DNA from: Acetobacterium wieringae
GTDB taxonomy: Bacteria; Bacillota; Clostridia; Eubacteriales; Eubacteriaceae
NCBI RefSeq assembly: GCF_026646375.1
Contig: NZ_JAIPPU010000003.1
Coordinates: 241,755-305,754 of the forward strand
DNA length: 64,000 nucleotides
Direction of reading: 5' to 3'
Shown here: positions 17,432 to 26,321 of the stretch, piece by piece
Layout: each line of letters begins with the position of its first letter
Numbering within the stretch: the stretch's first letter is position 1
Translations under genes and position numbers: made by a program
Notes under the pieces: model-generated
What the model was told of the DNA's origin: nothing
Databases searched by the model: none
What the model saw: only the letters and a program-made list of their open reading frames with translations

Positions 17432-18658
17432 ATGAAAAAAAGATTGTTTCTCGTTTTGGTCCTGGCACTGGCCCTTTCCGCCCCAGCCACGGCGCTGGCG
17501 GCCCCGAAGAATGCTGACAAAGGTAATGGCAATCCGCCTCCAAAAAAAGAGACCGTTGTCGCCCCAGCCCCATCTGTTGAACCGGTAGTTGTTCCGGTCG
17601 AACCGGACAGCCCTGTCAGCAGCGAACCCACCGTCACCGAACCACTCATCAACCCCACTGAAGAGGAGCTCACTGACGACGGTACGACAGACGAAGTCAC
17701 CAAACCCGGTAAAAAACCAACCAAACCCCAACAGGTCTTCAAGCAGGAACTGAACCAACAGAAAAAAGAACTGCAAGAGCAAAAAAGCCTTCTAGCTGCG
17801 GAAAAGGAAGCCCTCGAAGCCGAACTGGCCGACCTGCTGGCAGCTGGCGACACAGCTGGTGCAGCTGCCCTGCAAGCCGAGCTGGACAGCCTCCAGTCCG
17901 AACTGTCAGGACTTCAGTCGCAAATCAAAGCGATCATCAATCAGCGCTATATGGTGGTGAAAACCATGTACAGTGAGACCGAACTGGCCCAGTTTGAAAG
18001 TGTTTCGGCTCTGATTGAAAAGATGATGGCGGACGCCCAAGCGCTGGATGCCGGCAGTGTGACCATCAACAATCAGCTGATTAAATTTGATGCCCCCGTT
18101 TACTTAAAAGGCAGTGACATTATGGTGCCGCTAAAAGCCATCACCGAAAAACTGGAAGCCGAAGTGATCTTTAATGAAGAGACCAAAACACTGACCATCT
18201 CCAAAGATACGGCCGTAATTGAAATCACAGCTGCTGGCGTCACCGCCACCATTGATGGCAGCCCTGTGGATATCACTGATCGTATTCAGGTCACCTGCGG
18301 CCGCACCTTTATTCCGCTTGATCTGCTAGCTGAAATTCTGAATCTGGAAGTCAGCTACGATAGCGACAACAGCATCGTCGATGTCGATGATCCAGCTGTT
18401 GAAACACCGGTCGATGACGGCAACACTGATCCCACTACCGATACTCCCATTGATGATGGTACCATCGATCCTACCGTAGAACCCCCGGTTGATGAGGGCA
18501 TAACCGAACCAGTCACCAAAACGCCGGTTGATGAGAACACCATTGATCCGGTCTCTGAAACGCCAGCTGACGATGGCACAACTGCTCCAACCACAGAAAC
18601 CCCGGTGGTTGTACTGACACCAGATCCCGTTGTACCAGAACTGGAAACAATTGTTTAA
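17432..18658 (+). CDS. Secreted coiled-coil protein with copper amine oxidase N-terminal-like domain
   Basis: A 408-residue protein. Residues 1-24 are a signal peptide (MKKRLFLVLVLALALSAPATALAA). Residues 30-100 are Pro/Val/Glu-rich. Residues 105-175 are a long coiled coil (KQELNQQKKELQEQKSLL, then LQAELDSLQSELSGLQSQ). Residues 200-315 resemble a CuAO_N-like domain, with IMVPLKAITEKLEAEVIFNE and RTFIPLDLLAEIL. The tail is a run of 13-residue Pro/Thr/Asp repeats. No LPXTG, SLH or other anchor is visible, so it is secreted or loosely attached. Such proteins are common targets of c-di-GMP riboswitches in Clostridia, consistent with a surface role. AAAGGAG precedes the ATG. Confidence 0.85.
   Translation: MKKRLFLVLVLALALSAPATALAAPKNADKGNGNPPPKKETVVAPAPSVEPVVVPVEPDSPVSSEPTVTEPLINPTEEELTDDGTTDEVTKPGKKPTKPQQVFKQELNQQKKELQEQKSLLAAEKEALEAELADLLAAGDTAGAAALQAELDSLQSELSGLQSQIKAIINQRYMVVKTMYSETELAQFESVSALIEKMMADAQALDAGSVTINNQLIKFDAPVYLKGSDIMVPLKAITEKLEAEVIFNEETKTLTISKDTAVIEITAAGVTATIDGSPVDITDRIQVTCGRTFIPLDLLAEILNLEVSYDSDNSIVDVDDPAVETPVDDGNTDPTTDTPIDDGTIDPTVEPPVDEGITEPVTKTPVDENTIDPVSETPADDGTTAPTTETPVVVLTPDPVVPELETIV
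18402..18600 (+). repeat. Tandem 39-base coding repeat (13-residue Pro/Asp/Thr repeats)
   Basis: About five imperfect copies encode PVDDGNTDPTTDT, PIDDGTIDPTVEP, PVDEGITEPVTKT, PVDENTIDPVSET and PADDGTTAPTTET. They form an extended, acidic, probably disordered stalk. Unit spacing is constant while codons vary, so this is an older expansion rather than a fresh slippage. Confidence 0.8.
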
Positions 18659-18709
18659 TTCAGATATCTGGCAAAAGTTATTTTGCTAAGATAAATTTTC
18701 TTCTTCTTT

Positions 18710-18746
18710 GGCCAGCCTGAACTTCGACTTCAGGTTGGCCTTTTTG
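18710..18746 (+). terminator. Rho-independent terminator
   Basis: GGCCAGCCTGAA and TTCAGGTTGGCC form a 12-pair stem around CTTCGAC, followed by TTTTT. Confidence 0.85.
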
Positions 18747-18887
18747 TTTAATTTTTGTTAATTATGCTTGAATCCTTTTTTTGAGGGTAATAAAAAAAAT
18801 GAATAGAGTCAGCTTAAAAATGATTTAAATCTTTTCCAAATCAAACTGATTGTGTTCACTGATTATTATTTTTTAGGAGGTAAAAAC

Positions 18888-19292
18888 GTGGAAACTGAAG
18901 ACAAAGGTGTTTATGGCATCGCCGAGGAACTGGGGCAAAAAGATAAAGATCTTGAAAGTGGCAAACCCCAAATTTATGGAGAGTCTGAAGAACTCGCAAA
19001 AAAAAATGTCGAAGAAATTCACAAATTCATGGCTGATCCCAACGGACGCCACCCAAAAGCGGAAAAGAAGATCACCGATACCCCAGAAGATGCTGTATCG
19101 CCTGAAGACTCACAAAAATCAACCGCTAAGGCCCAGGGTGTTTATACCCAAGCTACTGAATTAGGTGAAAAAGACAGAGAAATTGAGGAATCCGGCCAAT
19201 CCATTTACAGTGAGGCCGAAGAGCTAGCGCAAAAAAACGTTGAAGATATCCATCAATTTATGGCTGATCCGAACGGAAAAAAGAAACTCTGA
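18888..19292 (+). CDS. Small acidic protein made of two tandem 47-residue repeats
   Basis: A 134-residue, highly charged, soluble protein without cysteine. The first copy begins GVYGIAEELGQKDKDLE and ends EEIHKFMADPNG. The second begins GVYTQATELGEKDREIE and ends EDIHQFMADPNG. A 30-residue acidic linker joins them. AGGAGG at 18875-18880 is seven bases from the GTG start; the longer frame upstream has no ribosome site. I do not recognise a named family. The repeat suggests an intragenic duplication of a small helical domain, perhaps a stress or binding protein, but function is unknown. Confidence 0.75.
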   Translation: METEDKGVYGIAEELGQKDKDLESGKPQIYGESEELAKKNVEEIHKFMADPNGRHPKAEKKITDTPEDAVSPEDSQKSTAKAQGVYTQATELGEKDREIEESGQSIYSEAEELAQKNVEDIHQFMADPNGKKKL

Positions 19293-19355
19293 TATTTTTA
19301 GCTTAGCTATCCATCACAATTTAAATGCACTATCCAAAAATGTTCGTTACAATAA

Positions 19356-19417
19356 AAACCTTTGATGTGAGATTACCGTTTTTTAAACAGTAATCTCACA
19401 CTAAATGGTTTTTTTAT
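19356..19417 (+). terminator. Rho-independent terminator
   Basis: TGTGAGATTAC pairs with GTAATCTCACA, extended by AACCTTT/AAATGGTT, and is followed by seven Ts. Confidence 0.8.
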
Positions 19418-19450
19418 TATTATATACTAAAACGTCTTTAGATGATTACG

Positions 19451-20311
19451 TTAACCCTGAAATACCTTGATAGCCCGGGTCACATCGGCCTGCATGGCAG
19501 CCCGGCCAATCTCTACAATTTCATCAAAGCGCAATGTCTGGCCGGGCTGCTGTGCAAACCAATTTTTGACAGCCTGCCCCCCAGCCAGCGACATATACGT
19601 AAAGTAATTGATTTTAGTAATCCCGGCGGCGATGGCCTTGCGAAAGTCGCTATCACTGACTCCTGAACCGCCATGCATCACCAATGGGACATCGACCCAC
19701 TGATGAATTGCGGCGATCCGTTTAAAATCGAGACAGGGTTCGGCCTCATAAAGACCATGGGCGGTACCAAAGGCAATCGCAAGGGCATCCACTCCGGTGG
19801 CATCCACAAAGCTTTTAGCCTGCTCGGGATCGGTGTAGCATTCTGCCGGAGTAAGCTCTTTTTCGTCGGCATCAGGGAGTCCCCCGCCCTCCGGACGCAG
19901 CACCCGACCCAACTCAGCTTCCACCGAGACCCCGAGATAATGGGCCGCCCGGACAATTTCTCGGGTGTTTGTCAGGTTTTTTTCGTAGGGCAGTCGTGAC
20001 CCGTCGTACATCACTGAGGTGAAACCCATTTTCATGGCTTGAAGAAGATAGCCCAAGTCTTCACCGTGATCGAGATGGACACAGACATCCACCCGGGCTT
20101 GATCGGCCAGCCGGATCATCACCGGGCCGATGACTTCCATTGGGATCATGCTTTCATGGATCTGGGCATGCATAATGATCACCGGCTGGTTTTGCGCTTC
20201 AGCCGCAGCGATCACCGCCTGAACACTTTCCAGATTGGGGGTGTTGAAGGCGCCAATAGCCTGACTCCGGGGACAGGCGTTTTTTAAGAGTGTCGTCAGA
20301 TTAACGCGCAT
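19451..20311 (-). CDS. Class II fructose/tagatose-bisphosphate aldolase family protein
   Basis: A 286-residue zinc aldolase of the FbaA/KbaY/GatY family. Visible features are GAFNTPNLESVQAV (start of the barrel), HLDHGEDL (zinc and catalytic region), SVEAELGRV, AIAFGTAHGLYE (zinc-binding His), and VMHGGSGVSDSDFRKAI with GITKINYFT (phosphate binding). These enzymes split a ketose phosphate into DHAP and an aldehyde. As the last gene of the polyol operon it fits cleavage of the product made by the kinase and dehydrogenases. The ATG at 20311 has GGGAGG upstream and overlaps the DUF1667 gene by 11 bases. Confidence 0.87.
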   Translation of the reverse strand: MRVNLTTLLKNACPRSQAIGAFNTPNLESVQAVIAAAEAQNQPVIIMHAQIHESMIPMEVIGPVMIRLADQARVDVCVHLDHGEDLGYLLQAMKMGFTSVMYDGSRLPYEKNLTNTREIVRAAHYLGVSVEAELGRVLRPEGGGLPDADEKELTPAECYTDPEQAKSFVDATGVDALAIAFGTAHGLYEAEPCLDFKRIAAIHQWVDVPLVMHGGSGVSDSDFRKAIAAGITKINYFTYMSLAGGQAVKNWFAQQPGQTLRFDEIVEIGRAAMQADVTRAIKVFQG

Positions 20312-20717
20312 GATTGACCTCCCTGATACTCCGGCATGCCACCAAATCCACCCCAGTACCGCAGATGTTCGGAATGACCACATCGCCCAACTGACAGGGG
20401 TATGTTAACCGGGTTTTGCGAATGACATTCATGACCTGAACCATATCATTTTTAGGAATCGATGCCGCCGTTTTAACTGGTAATAACTGCACCGTTCCCC
20501 CACAGTCTACGATAACCGTGCTGGTCAACGTCCGCTCCGGACTGCTAATCTCCTTTTTAGCAAATTGTTTTCCCCGCTTACAGCCTTGCCCTGTCACAGC
20601 TATCAATTCGCCTTGTTTTAAAACAATCGTGATGACACATTCTTTGGGGCAAGTGGTACAGCAGACCGTAGTCGTCTCCTTTTCATTTGTGCTATTTATC
20701 GTTCGATTTTGACTCAC
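20301..20717 (-). CDS. DUF1667 domain-containing protein
   Basis: A 138-residue protein whose N-terminus carries the family cysteine set CCTTCPKEC and, about 25 residues later, QGCKRGKQFA, probably for an iron-sulfur cluster. The C-terminal half has DVVIPNICGTGVDLVA. DUF1667 genes sit beside a GlpA-like dehydrogenase and an FAD oxidoreductase in many anaerobic Firmicutes, where they are thought to complete an electron-transfer complex. The same trio is present here. It starts with GTG, with AGGAGGTG just upstream, one base after the preceding stop. Confidence 0.88.
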   Translation of the reverse strand: MSQNRTINSTNEKETTTVCCTTCPKECVITIVLKQGELIAVTGQGCKRGKQFAKKEISSPERTLTSTVIVDCGGTVQLLPVKTAASIPKNDMVQVMNVIRKTRLTYPCQLGDVVIPNICGTGVDLVACRSIREVNHAR

Positions 20718-20718
20718 T

Positions 20719-22011
20719 TTACACCTCCTGAATCGATACCGTTATTGGCCGCTCCAATGACGGCCAGCCATTAACATCATCCGGTGCCAGCCATAAGCCT
20801 TCCATCACGCTTGGTTTAAATGCCCGGGGCTCGCCTTGATAGAGAATCTGGTCGCCAGACGTAATCACAACCCGGGCCTGAGTCAGCGGTCGTTTAACAC
20901 GAAACGAAAGCCTGGCTTCCCGTTTGAAGGGTTGATGCAGGATCGATGGCACCGTATAACCGATGTTTTCCCCAGCCTCCAGTTGGATTAATGCGCACGT
21001 ATCTTTTAATAAAGCATTATTGCCAACCTCACCGGATCGCTCAGCCAGGGCATAGGCCGCCGCTGCTGCCCCGGCCGCTTCGGCCTCCAGGGTAACATTA
21101 TCGACCAGATCGTGAACATGGAGAACATTGCCGCAGGCAAAAATCCCCGGCTGATCGGTGGATAGAAACTCGTCTACCCGCGGGCCGTTGGTTTGGGGAT
21201 TGAGGCCGATGCCAACTCTTTGAGACAGTTCATTTTCAGGAATCAGACCGATTGAGAGCAGCAGCGTGTCACAGGGAATAACTTCCCGGGTTTCATCGAT
21301 CACCGCCAAATTTTTGTCAACCTGCGCTACTTCAACGGCTTCCAAATGCGGGTGACCAATAATATTGGTCACCGTAGTCGACAGGTGTAGAGGGATATCA
21401 AAATCATCCAGACAATTTTTGATATTACGGTACAGACCATTGGCGTAGGGCATCAGTTCATAGACACCGAGTACCTGCATCCCTTCGAGGGTTAGCCGCC
21501 GGGCCATGATCAGACCAATGTCTCCCGAACCAAGGATGACGATCCGCTGCCCGGGTTTACAATTTTCAATATTGACATAACGCTGGGCCAGCCCGGCGGT
21601 CAGTACTCCGGCCGGACGGGAACCGGGAATTTTAATCGCCCCCCGGGTGCGTTCCCGACAGCCCATCGCCAGAACAATGGATCCGGCTGAAATAACCAGT
21701 ATACCCGACTGATTACTTGCTATAATCTGGCACCCCGGACCTAAATCAATCACCATGGTGTTGAGATAGACCTCAATATCGGTATCATTTACCCGGTTAA
21801 TAAAACGTTCCGCATATTCCGGCCCGGTCAGCTCAGCTTTAAAATAACTGAGTCCGAAACCGCTATGAATACACTGGTTTAAGATTCCACCCAGTTCGTC
21901 GTTGCGTTCAATGATCGCTACGGTTGCACCTGCTTCTTTAGCGTTAAGAGCCGCCGCCATCCCGGCTGGACCGCCGCCGATGACGACCACATCGTAGTTT
22001 AGCTTTTTCAT
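20719..22011 (-). CDS. FAD-dependent NAD(P)-disulfide-type oxidoreductase
   Basis: A 430-residue flavoprotein. The N-terminal FAD-binding motif is YDVVVIGGGPAGMAAALNAKEAG, the second nucleotide motif is QRIVILGSGDIGLIMARRL, and the FAD C-terminal motif is PGIFACGNVLHVHDLVDN. Family members in this context relay electrons between a GlpA-like dehydrogenase and NAD(P) or another carrier; no CxxC redox pair is present next to the first FAD motif (the local motif is LNQCIHSGFG). ATG at 22011 overlaps the preceding TGA (ATGA), so the two are translationally coupled. The longer frame to 22041 lies inside the upstream gene. Confidence 0.88.
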   Translation of the reverse strand: MKKLNYDVVVIGGGPAGMAAALNAKEAGATVAIIERNDELGGILNQCIHSGFGLSYFKAELTGPEYAERFINRVNDTDIEVYLNTMVIDLGPGCQIIASNQSGILVISAGSIVLAMGCRERTRGAIKIPGSRPAGVLTAGLAQRYVNIENCKPGQRIVILGSGDIGLIMARRLTLEGMQVLGVYELMPYANGLYRNIKNCLDDFDIPLHLSTTVTNIIGHPHLEAVEVAQVDKNLAVIDETREVIPCDTLLLSIGLIPENELSQRVGIGLNPQTNGPRVDEFLSTDQPGIFACGNVLHVHDLVDNVTLEAEAAGAAAAAYALAERSGEVGNNALLKDTCALIQLEAGENIGYTVPSILHQPFKREARLSFRVKRPLTQARVVITSGDQILYQGEPRAFKPSVMEGLWLAPDDVNGWPSLERPITVSIQEV

Positions 22012-23465
22012 GTCAGCGCCCCTCCTTTCATACTGCCACACAGCAGATTTGATCCGATATCTTCAAGCAAAATTTCCTCGCTCGGCAAACCCAGTTCCCG
22101 ACTCAGAATCGCAATAATCTTGTATTGGCAAAAACCACCCTGACAGCGGCCCATTCCGGCCCGGGTACGGCGCTTGATCCCATCAAGGGTTTGGGCCGGA
22201 ATAATGCCGTGAATGGCATCGACAATCTCACCTTCTGTCACCGTTTCGCAGCGACAGACAATCCGACCATAGGCGGGATTTTTTTTTATCAGTTCATCTT
22301 GCTGGGCGATCCCCAATTTTGAAAAGACCGTCTTTGTTTTACGATAGGGATTGAAATTAGCCTTGGGCAGGATCTTTAGTCCAGCATTATCCAGCAGATC
22401 CCGGATCAGTTCGGCAATCGCCGGAGCTGAGGCAATTCCCGGCGACTGAATCCCGGCCGCATGGATAAAACCTTTAACGGTCACTGATTCGGCAATAAAA
22501 AAATCATTATTGTGGTCAAGCACCACAGGCCGCAGGCCGGCAAAACTGCGAATGATCTTTCTGGTGTCAAGTTCCGGTACTATTTTTTTTGCGCCGTCAA
22601 TCAGTGCCTGAATCCCCGGAGCATAATTGTTGACGGCTTCCTTATCGTCTTTCATCGTTGCCGTCGAGCCGACAAGAGTGTTGCCGTGGACTGTGGGGAT
22701 ACAGGCAATCCCCTTGGTGTCCGGACCGGGACAGGGAAACATCACCGTCTGGGGCTTATTACCCATGTCCTTGTCAAACACCAGCAGATCGCCGTGGCGG
22801 GGTTTCATAGTGTATTCAGCAATACCGGCCAGTTTGGCGACGTCATCGGCATGGTTGCCAGCGGCGTTAACAATGTAGCCGCAGCTAAACTGCGCCCGGA
22901 CAGTGGTAAGCACAAACCCGGTTGCCGTTTTTGTTATTGCCGTAACCGGTTGACCAGTCAAAATGGCCACCCCGTTTTCCGCAGCGTTTTCGGCAAAGGC
23001 AATCGCCACCTCAAACGGATCGACCACCGTAGCCGTCGGGGCATACAGGGCAAAGCGAGCCTGTTCTGAGAGATGAGGCTCACGGGCATGGATGGTTTGA
23101 GCATCGATAATGGCCAGATCCCGAACACCATTTTTAATGCCAAAGTCCAGCTTATGTGAAAGCGCCGCCCGGTCAGCCTCGTTAAAACCGAGCACAAAGA
23201 TACCCGGATTGATAATGTCGAAATTGAGCTCTTTTGCCAGCTGCGGATAAGCGTTAGCGCCCTGAACATTGATTTTAGCTTTAAGACTGCCGGGAGTCGG
23301 ATCGTAACCCGGGTGAACAACGCCGCCATTTCCCTTGGTGGCCCCGATCCCAATATCCGTTCCCCGTTCCAATAATGCCACCGACAGCTTAAATTTTGAC
23401 AACTCATGGGCAATGGCGGTACCGGTAATTCCGCCGCCGATGATGATCACGTCATAATGATTCAT
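22008..23465 (-). CDS. GlpA-like FAD-dependent glycerol-3-phosphate dehydrogenase with BFD-type [2Fe-2S] domain
   Basis: A 485-residue protein. Residues 1-365 are a DAO-type FAD fold (YDVIIIGGGITGTAIAHEL; GATKGNGGVVHPGY; ending GFIHAAGIQSPGIASAPA). Residues 400-460 are a bacterioferritin-associated-ferredoxin-like domain with CRCETVTEGEI and GRCQGGFCQYK, four cysteines for a [2Fe-2S] cluster. This matches anaerobic glycerol-3-phosphate dehydrogenases of Clostridia. L-2-hydroxyacid oxidases share the first domain, so the substrate may be another polyol phosphate. It is first of a four-gene block (GlpA-like, FAD protein, DUF1667, aldolase) that is tightly packed. Confidence 0.85.
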   Translation of the reverse strand: MNHYDVIIIGGGITGTAIAHELSKFKLSVALLERGTDIGIGATKGNGGVVHPGYDPTPGSLKAKINVQGANAYPQLAKELNFDIINPGIFVLGFNEADRAALSHKLDFGIKNGVRDLAIIDAQTIHAREPHLSEQARFALYAPTATVVDPFEVAIAFAENAAENGVAILTGQPVTAITKTATGFVLTTVRAQFSCGYIVNAAGNHADDVAKLAGIAEYTMKPRHGDLLVFDKDMGNKPQTVMFPCPGPDTKGIACIPTVHGNTLVGSTATMKDDKEAVNNYAPGIQALIDGAKKIVPELDTRKIIRSFAGLRPVVLDHNNDFFIAESVTVKGFIHAAGIQSPGIASAPAIAELIRDLLDNAGLKILPKANFNPYRKTKTVFSKLGIAQQDELIKKNPAYGRIVCRCETVTEGEIVDAIHGIIPAQTLDGIKRRTRAGMGRCQGGFCQYKIIAILSRELGLPSEEILLEDIGSNLLCGSMKGGALT

Positions 23466-23730
23466 GTGTTTTCCTTTCGTGTATGGTGTGAATAAGTACC
23501 GTGAGCTTCGCTACTGGTTTATGCGAATCAATTTCTTATTGTTGCGAAAACCAGCATCAAAGCAATCGATAATCGTATCTTAAAATTAGATAAAGAAGTT
23601 TACAAAGGTGTTTATATTAATCCTTCAAAATAAGGTCTTCACTGGTACCGACCCTTGTTACATCATATTGTTTGTACAGGATCTTTGGATACCCGTAAAG
23701 AATAAGCGATCCTGACCGCCACCATTTTGG

Positions 23731-24489
23731 CTACCGCATCAGCATCCCGCCGGTGGCATCAATTGTCGTACCAGTCAGATAGGCAGCTGGCTCCGAGGCC
23801 ATAAAAACGACAATGTTGGCAACGTCCTCCGGTTGAGCCACCCGACCAATCGGGATTCGATTTTCATAATAACCGGGCTGAGCTTTGAGCTGATCACGGA
23901 TCATATCGGTGTCCACGACCCCCAAGGCAATCCCGTTGACGGTGATCCCTTTTGCCGACAGTTCCCGGGCCATTGAAATAGTCAGAGCCACCATGCCGGC
24001 TTTACTGGCAGCATAGTGAGCATGACCTGTAGTAGAACCGTTAAAAGCCGCCTGGGAATTGATATTGATGATCCGCCCGGATCGCTTTTTAACCAGATTG
24101 GTTTGGGCAAAGTATTGGGAGGTCAGAAAGGGTGCTGTCAGATTGACATTCAGGGTCTGCTCCCAGTCTTCCAGTGGAATCTCCTGAATCCAACCAGTCA
24201 ACCATATCCCCGCATTGTTAACGAGGATGTCGAGATCACCAAGCAGGGCCTCTGCTTCCTTCATCATCAAAACCACTTCCTCAGCACTGTTCATGCTTGC
24301 TGCCAATGGATAGGCTTTAACCCCCAGCGTCTGGGCCGTTTCCACCACTTCAAGAAGCTCTTCTGATTGACTGCGGGCAGTTACCACCACATTGACTCCT
24401 TCAGCTGCCAGACCCAACGCAATCGCTCGGCCCACTCCCCGGGAAGCCCCGGTGATGATCGCGTTTTTTCCCTTAAGTTTTAAATCCAT
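23731..24489 (-). CDS. SDR family oxidoreductase (predicted polyol/sugar dehydrogenase)
   Basis: A 252-residue classical short-chain dehydrogenase. The cofactor motif is ITGASRGVGRAIALGLA (TGxxxGxG), the NNAG motif is present, and the catalytic set is Ser in INSQAAFNGS followed by YAASK. An Arg in VVTARSQ after strand 2 suggests NADP preference, though this is weak. It sits 15 bases after the kinase gene and is likely co-transcribed. In this operon it probably interconverts a polyol and a ketose. A gap of 265 bases separates it from the GlpA-like gene; that gap has no clear gene. Confidence 0.87.
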   Translation of the reverse strand: MDLKLKGKNAIITGASRGVGRAIALGLAAEGVNVVVTARSQSEELLEVVETAQTLGVKAYPLAASMNSAEEVVLMMKEAEALLGDLDILVNNAGIWLTGWIQEIPLEDWEQTLNVNLTAPFLTSQYFAQTNLVKKRSGRIININSQAAFNGSTTGHAHYAASKAGMVALTISMARELSAKGITVNGIALGVVDTDMIRDQLKAQPGYYENRIPIGRVAQPEDVANIVVFMASEPAAYLTGTTIDATGGMLMR

Positions 24490-24504
24490 TTTTTTCTCCT
24501 GATC

Positions 24505-26004
24505 TTAATACTCGTCCCAAATCCCATCAAGAGCATTGATGACCTTCAGATAGCGGTTGTATTTCTTGTCGTACATGGCCAATTTGTCGGGATTGGGAAC
24601 TGCTGTAAAAGCGATCTTGACCATCGCATCGGAAGCAGTTTTAAAGCTGTCGTAGGCGCCAGTGGCGACACCGGCACAGATGGCAGCACCCAAGGCGCCA
24701 AGCTCACTGCATTCGGTGACTTCGATGGGCACCTTAAGGATATCGGCAAACATCTGCACCCAGATGCGAGATTTGGCCACTCCTCCGGCAATCCGGATAC
24801 TTTTGGGTGCTTCCCGATATTTAAGCAATTTTTCAATGTGATATTTGTGGCTGAAAACTATTCCTTCGTAAACCGCCCGGAGCATGTTGTCGCGGTTGTG
24901 ATAGCTGGATAGTCCAACAAAGCAGGCCTTGGCGTTGATGTTGACATTACTTGCGTACAGAAACGGTAAAAACACGACACCACAGTCGTCATCTGCCACG
25001 CAATTTACGCAATTGTTTGAGTAATCATAAACATCCTGCTCTTTCAGATCGATGTCTCGGAGAATTTCGGTTAAAAACCACTCCAGATTACTAGCCGAGG
25101 TCGGGCTGCCTTCCAGAATCATCCAATAACCGGGGATTGGATAGATTGAGGTCATAAACAGTTCCTTGTCCACCACCGGGGTTTTGCTGATGTATTCGTT
25201 GATACTCCAGGTTCCGGCCACCACACACATCTTGTCCGTATCAGTGATCCCTACGGCCATTGCCGAGGCATGGATGTCCATGCAGCCGCCGGCTACCGGG
25301 GTGCCCTCCGCCAATCCGGTAAGTTTCGCTACTTCGTTGGTAATTGCCCCGCAGACCTCGCCGGAATAACGCAGCGGCGGCAGCTTATCAAAAATGCTTT
25401 CAAGACCCATGTCAGAAAGCAGCTCGCGGTCGTATTTGACATCGCGGACATTCATTAAACTCGAGCCGGACATATCAGCGATTTCGCCATAAACTTCCCC
25501 GGTCAAACGGAAACGGATATAATCCTTACACATAAAGATCCAGCGGGTTTCCTCCAAAACCTCAGGTTTATGATCCATAAACCAACGCAACAGCGTGGTC
25601 GGCTGTCCAGCAAATACACTCTGCATCGTCTTTGGCAAAATCTTGTCATGGGTGCCATCATTTTGCCATTTGATGACGTATTCCCGACCCCGAACGTCGG
25701 TTGAAATCATCCCGTTGGTGGTTTGACTGCCATCTGCCCGAACCAGATAAAGGCCATTGCCATGACCGGTTGCTGAAATCCCAATGATCTCGCTGCCATT
25801 AATCCCGGCTTTTTTTATCACCCCTTTGATGGCGGTGACATTGGCCTGCCACATTTCTTCCACATCCCGTTCGGTAAAACCCGGCTGCGGCTGGTACATC
25901 GCCGTTTTGGAACTGGATATGGCCACCTCATTGCCAGCCAGATCGTACAGAGCCGCTTTAATCATCGTGCCGCCATTGTCCAGCCCTAATAAATATTTTC
26001 CCAT
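24505..26004 (-). CDS. FGGY family carbohydrate kinase (L-xylulose/polyol kinase-like)
   Basis: A 499-residue sugar kinase. The N-terminus GLDNGGTMIKAALYDLAGNE is the phosphate-1 motif, FTERDVEEMW follows, then the ATP-domain stretch VVAGTWSINEY, EGSPTSASNLEWF, and SIRIAGGVAKSRIWVQMFADIL. It looks closer to L-xylulose kinase (LyxK/YiaP) and erythritol-type kinases than to glycerol kinase, which begins with a DQGTT motif. Expected reaction: ATP-dependent phosphorylation of a ketose or polyol. AATGGAGG precedes the ATG. It lies directly downstream of the hairpin-terminator at 26205-26262. Confidence 0.86.
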   Translation of the reverse strand: MGKYLLGLDNGGTMIKAALYDLAGNEVAISSSKTAMYQPQPGFTERDVEEMWQANVTAIKGVIKKAGINGSEIIGISATGHGNGLYLVRADGSQTTNGMISTDVRGREYVIKWQNDGTHDKILPKTMQSVFAGQPTTLLRWFMDHKPEVLEETRWIFMCKDYIRFRLTGEVYGEIADMSGSSLMNVRDVKYDRELLSDMGLESIFDKLPPLRYSGEVCGAITNEVAKLTGLAEGTPVAGGCMDIHASAMAVGITDTDKMCVVAGTWSINEYISKTPVVDKELFMTSIYPIPGYWMILEGSPTSASNLEWFLTEILRDIDLKEQDVYDYSNNCVNCVADDDCGVVFLPFLYASNVNINAKACFVGLSSYHNRDNMLRAVYEGIVFSHKYHIEKLLKYREAPKSIRIAGGVAKSRIWVQMFADILKVPIEVTECSELGALGAAICAGVATGAYDSFKTASDAMVKIAFTAVPNPDKLAMYDKKYNRYLKVINALDGIWDEY

Positions 26005-26204
26005 TTTAAAACCTCCATTTATTTTATATTTTAAAGTAATTGCAAAATTGCCGTGAGCGTTGTGCCAATTTTATATGCTTGATACTGACTACTGGGTCAG
26101 ACCTCGCCGCTACGGGATCACATGTCACATTGTTCGTTGCTATGGTACGCCATCAATCACCATTCATCGGAGCGGGTCGTACCTGCCCGCAATCCCCCTG
26201 CTAC

Positions 26205-26262
26205 GAAAAAAAGTCCTGCTTAATAAATGCGACAACACACATCGCATTTATTAAGCAGGACT
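26205..26262 (-). terminator. Leader terminator, candidate GlpP antitermination target
   Basis: Read on the minus strand, a perfect 21-base stem (arms 26242-26262 and 26212-26232, loop of nine) is followed by seven Ts. It lies 60 bases after glpP and about 200 bases before the FGGY kinase. GlpP proteins bind glycerol-3-phosphate and let RNA polymerase pass such leader terminators ahead of glp genes. The pairing of glpP with this hairpin is the inference. The remaining sequence of the 317-base gap (26005-26321) holds no other element I recognise. Confidence 0.75.
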
Positions 26263-26321
26263 CACACACTTACCATCTTGCACAGTCTATTTTGTTTTAT
26301 TTAAAAAAAATTATCGCCATG

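Noticed and set aside
17333..17853. Long minus-strand ORFs opposite the secreted coiled-coil gene and the riboswitch
   Set aside because: They are shadows of a strongly biased repeat-rich gene. They have no ribosome site, and the riboswitch and terminator explain the region.
18402..18600. Regular 39-base spacing as a CRISPR array
   Set aside because: The repeats are in frame, encode a protein stalk, and vary in sequence; there are no spacers.
22512..23069. 185-codon plus-strand ORF inside the GlpA-like gene
   Set aside because: It is antisense to a clearly homologous flavoprotein; no ribosome site or family match.
23502..23629. Short plus-strand frame ending IKAIDNRILKLDKEVYKG...
   Set aside because: It reads like a possible protein tail but has no start, ribosome site or recognised family; too little to call a pseudogene.
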